The notes under the pieces: model-generated | Told to the model about the DNA's origin: nothing | The model's input: only the letters and a program-made list of their open reading frames with translations | The model's database searches: none | Program-made: the position numbers and the translations under genes | Part shown: positions 62,803 to 64,000 of the stretch, piece by piece | Layout of the letters: each line of letters opens with the position of its first letter | Position numbering within the stretch: position 1 is the first letter of the stretch | From: Planctomycetaceae bacterium | GTDB taxonomy: Bacteria > Planctomycetota > Planctomycetia > Pirellulales > Pirellulaceae | DNA length: 64,000 nt | NCBI GenBank assembly: GCA_002726515.1 | Contig: PBTE01000041.1 | Span: 1 to 64,000, forward strand | Direction of reading: 5' to 3'

Positions 62803-63554
62803 CCCAACAACGGCCAGCGTCCAGCCGAGTCTAAGTAGTCAAGCATCTCGTCACAACGACGCGGAACTTCCTTGACTAACGGAACGCGGTGGCCCGGACA
62901 GAGAACATTCACATCAAATGAAAGACATTTTTTCATCGAAGCACGAGCCCGGTCAAGATCGGGAGTCACGGGCCGCGCCATAAATCGGATGCGGTCGTTG
63001 ACAACAGCCAGTGCGTCGCCAGCAAAAAGGACTTTCTCGGGACGGTAGTAGTAGCTGAGGTGTCCCGGTGTATGACCCGGCGTCTCGATGACTTCAAAAA
63101 ACTCCTCGAGAACATCTCCACTTTCAACGCTCACGGGATTTTCAACCGCCCTCGGTGTGGCTGCCCCAAGCAACCCTTTGAACAGCACCAGCAATCCCCA
63201 TTCTGGGATCAGATCGCTCACTTGTCCACGCAGACCACGATGAGCTGCCAGTCGCATCAATTGCGGCCTTTCCTTGGCATGGCAATGGACGCTGGTTTCC
63301 GTCAACTCTTGTATTGCCCGAGACCCTGCAGTGTGATCGTTATGCCAATGTGTCAGCATGATCGACTGAATGGTGGATGGTTCGCGGTTTATCGCCATCA
63401 GTCCGTCCAAAATATCGCGGCCGCTTGAGTCCATGCCCGCATCAATGAGTACCGTGCCTCGTGGCGTCGTCACGATGTAGGAGCACGTCAAGTAGGAAGC
63501 GCGCCGCACACACCACACATTCTCGGTAACAGCAAAAGTCTGAGCCTTGGTCAT
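62799..63554 (-). CDS. Metallo-beta-lactamase fold hydrolase
   Basis: The 251-residue protein has the zinc motif LTHWHNDHTAG (HxHxDH) and the downstream ligands in GHTPGHLSYYY, FAGDAL and CPGHRVPL. It is closest in layout to glyoxalase II/quinoprotein-type MBL hydrolases. First gene of a three-gene operon with the MBOAT protein and a membrane protein. The substrate is unknown; a thioester or lipid ester would fit the context. Confidence 0.88.
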   Translation of the reverse strand: MTKAQTFAVTENVWCVRRASYLTCSYIVTTPRGTVLIDAGMDSSGRDILDGLMAINREPSTIQSIMLTHWHNDHTAGSRAIQELTETSVHCHAKERPQLMRLAAHRGLRGQVSDLIPEWGLLVLFKGLLGAATPRAVENPVSVESGDVLEEFFEVIETPGHTPGHLSYYYRPEKVLFAGDALAVVNDRIRFMARPVTPDLDRARASMKKCLSFDVNVLCPGHRVPLVKEVPRRCDEMLDYLDSAGRWPLLG

Positions 63555-64000
63555 TTGTCAACAACTGTAAAAGTGCTGATTCTGTAAATGGTTCAAAAAT
63601 GACGTGCCGCCGCGCAAATCAGTCGGTGGGGATCGCCGCCGGCGCACCTACGCAAAAAGTAAATAAAGCCGGGAGATCAAAGCTGTGTCACACACCACTT
63701 CATGGACCAACAGAAACTCGACGCCATTGTTAGAGACATGACGAGTTGTGAATTCAATTTCCCTTGGTAACCCGGCCCCTCTCACCAAATCCGTCCACAA
63801 GAAAGAACCAAGCAAATTGGCCTGCACCCGCCAAATCCCGAAAAAAACTGCCGCAACCACCGATTGGTGGTACAGCCAAAATAGCCGGGCTCCTCTGAAG
63901 AACAGATAAACACACCTTTCGGGCGCGGGCCGGACAACACTGCTGAAACCGTGACATGAGAATTTTGCCAGGCACTTTAACTAACGCCGCGACCTCATCG
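63555..64000. other. Spacer at the right edge
   Basis: It contains the promoter region of the MBL-MBOAT operon. One minus-strand open frame (63648-63860, GTG start) encodes a hydrophobic N-terminal stretch (VVAAVFFGIWRVQANLLGSF) and no known family. It is preceded in frame by further open codons back to a TAG near 63984, so it may be the remnant of a membrane protein. Nothing else recognised. Confidence 0.35.

Noticed and set aside
1-64000. tRNA, rRNA or insertion sequences
   Set aside because: No cloverleaf-like sequence, rRNA motif, transposase or terminal inverted repeat could be recognised by eye; a tRNAscan/Infernal run would settle this.

Overview
The window looks like a planctomycete chromosome, probably from the Pirellula/Rhodopirellula side. 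This rests on several traits seen together: PEP-CTERM sorted proteins, Gram-negative Kdo/LPS-export genes next to a very large OstA-like protein, a planctomycete-style EF-G beside the S10 operon, an acid-tailed L17, and many long intergenic spacers. The assignment is inference; no 16S or other marker is present.

Layout. Positions 1-4.3 kb are an eroded zone: the 3' end of a PEP-CTERM gene with a strong terminator, a frameshifted esterase remnant, an intact TIGR01777-type epimerase, a flippase remnant joined directly to a PQQ-propeller remnant, a complete PEP-CTERM protein and a short integrase-like scrap. Positions 4.3-25.1 kb hold a lipid/polyketide cluster, all on the minus strand. A tight operon (about 25.1 to 10.1 kb) encodes a thioester reductase with an SCP2-like tail, a five-ACP protein, an acyl-AMP ligase, a 2710-residue synthase (KS, dead KS/CLF, AT, C45 Ntn-hydrolase, KR, DH), a phosphopantetheinyl transferase and a FabL-type enoyl reductase. 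A separate 1710-residue protein (AMP-ligase, KR, ACP, thioesterase) follows. Tandem LGIDSIK ACPs, a KS-CLF pair and the KR type place the system in the PUFA-synthase-like iterative type I PKS group. The C45 domain, whose family self-cleaves before a Cys, sits in the middle of the synthase and is the most unusual feature of the window.

Positions 25.4-32.3 kb carry a TIGR04283-like glycosyltransferase, glgC, and an exopolysaccharide-type set (two GT4 enzymes and an AsnB-like amidotransferase). Positions 32.7-34.7 kb hold an esterase and a PspF-like sigma-54 activator facing each other, followed by about 1 kb without a convincing gene. Positions 35.7-40.8 kb repeat the enterobacterial order kdsD-kdsC-lptC/A, with a single 1067-residue OstA-like protein in the lptC/lptA position. 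A lipoprotein and an HEXXH protein come next.

Positions 42.8-61.0 kb are the minus-strand str/S10/spc/alpha ribosomal superoperon, in transcription order fusA, rpsJ, rplC, rplD, rplW, rplB, rpsS, rplV, rpsC, rplP, rpmC, rpsQ, rplN, rplX, rplE, rpsN, rpsH, rplF, rplR, rpsE, rplO, secY, adk, map, rpmJ, rpsM, rpsK, rpoA, rplQ. tuf, rpsG, rpsL, rpmD, infA and rpsD are not at their usual places. Positions 61.5-63.6 kb are a three-gene overlapping operon (MBL hydrolase, MBOAT/wax-synthase-like acyltransferase, small membrane protein).

How the cluster may work (inference). The PPTase would arm the ACPs, the ligase would activate a starter, the KS/CLF-AT-KR-DH protein with the trans enoyl reductase would build a chain on the ACP array, and release would be by reduction (TR) and/or acyl transfer by the C45 domain. 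The second megaenzyme would activate, reduce and hydrolyse or transfer another acyl unit. The product cannot be read from sequence alone.
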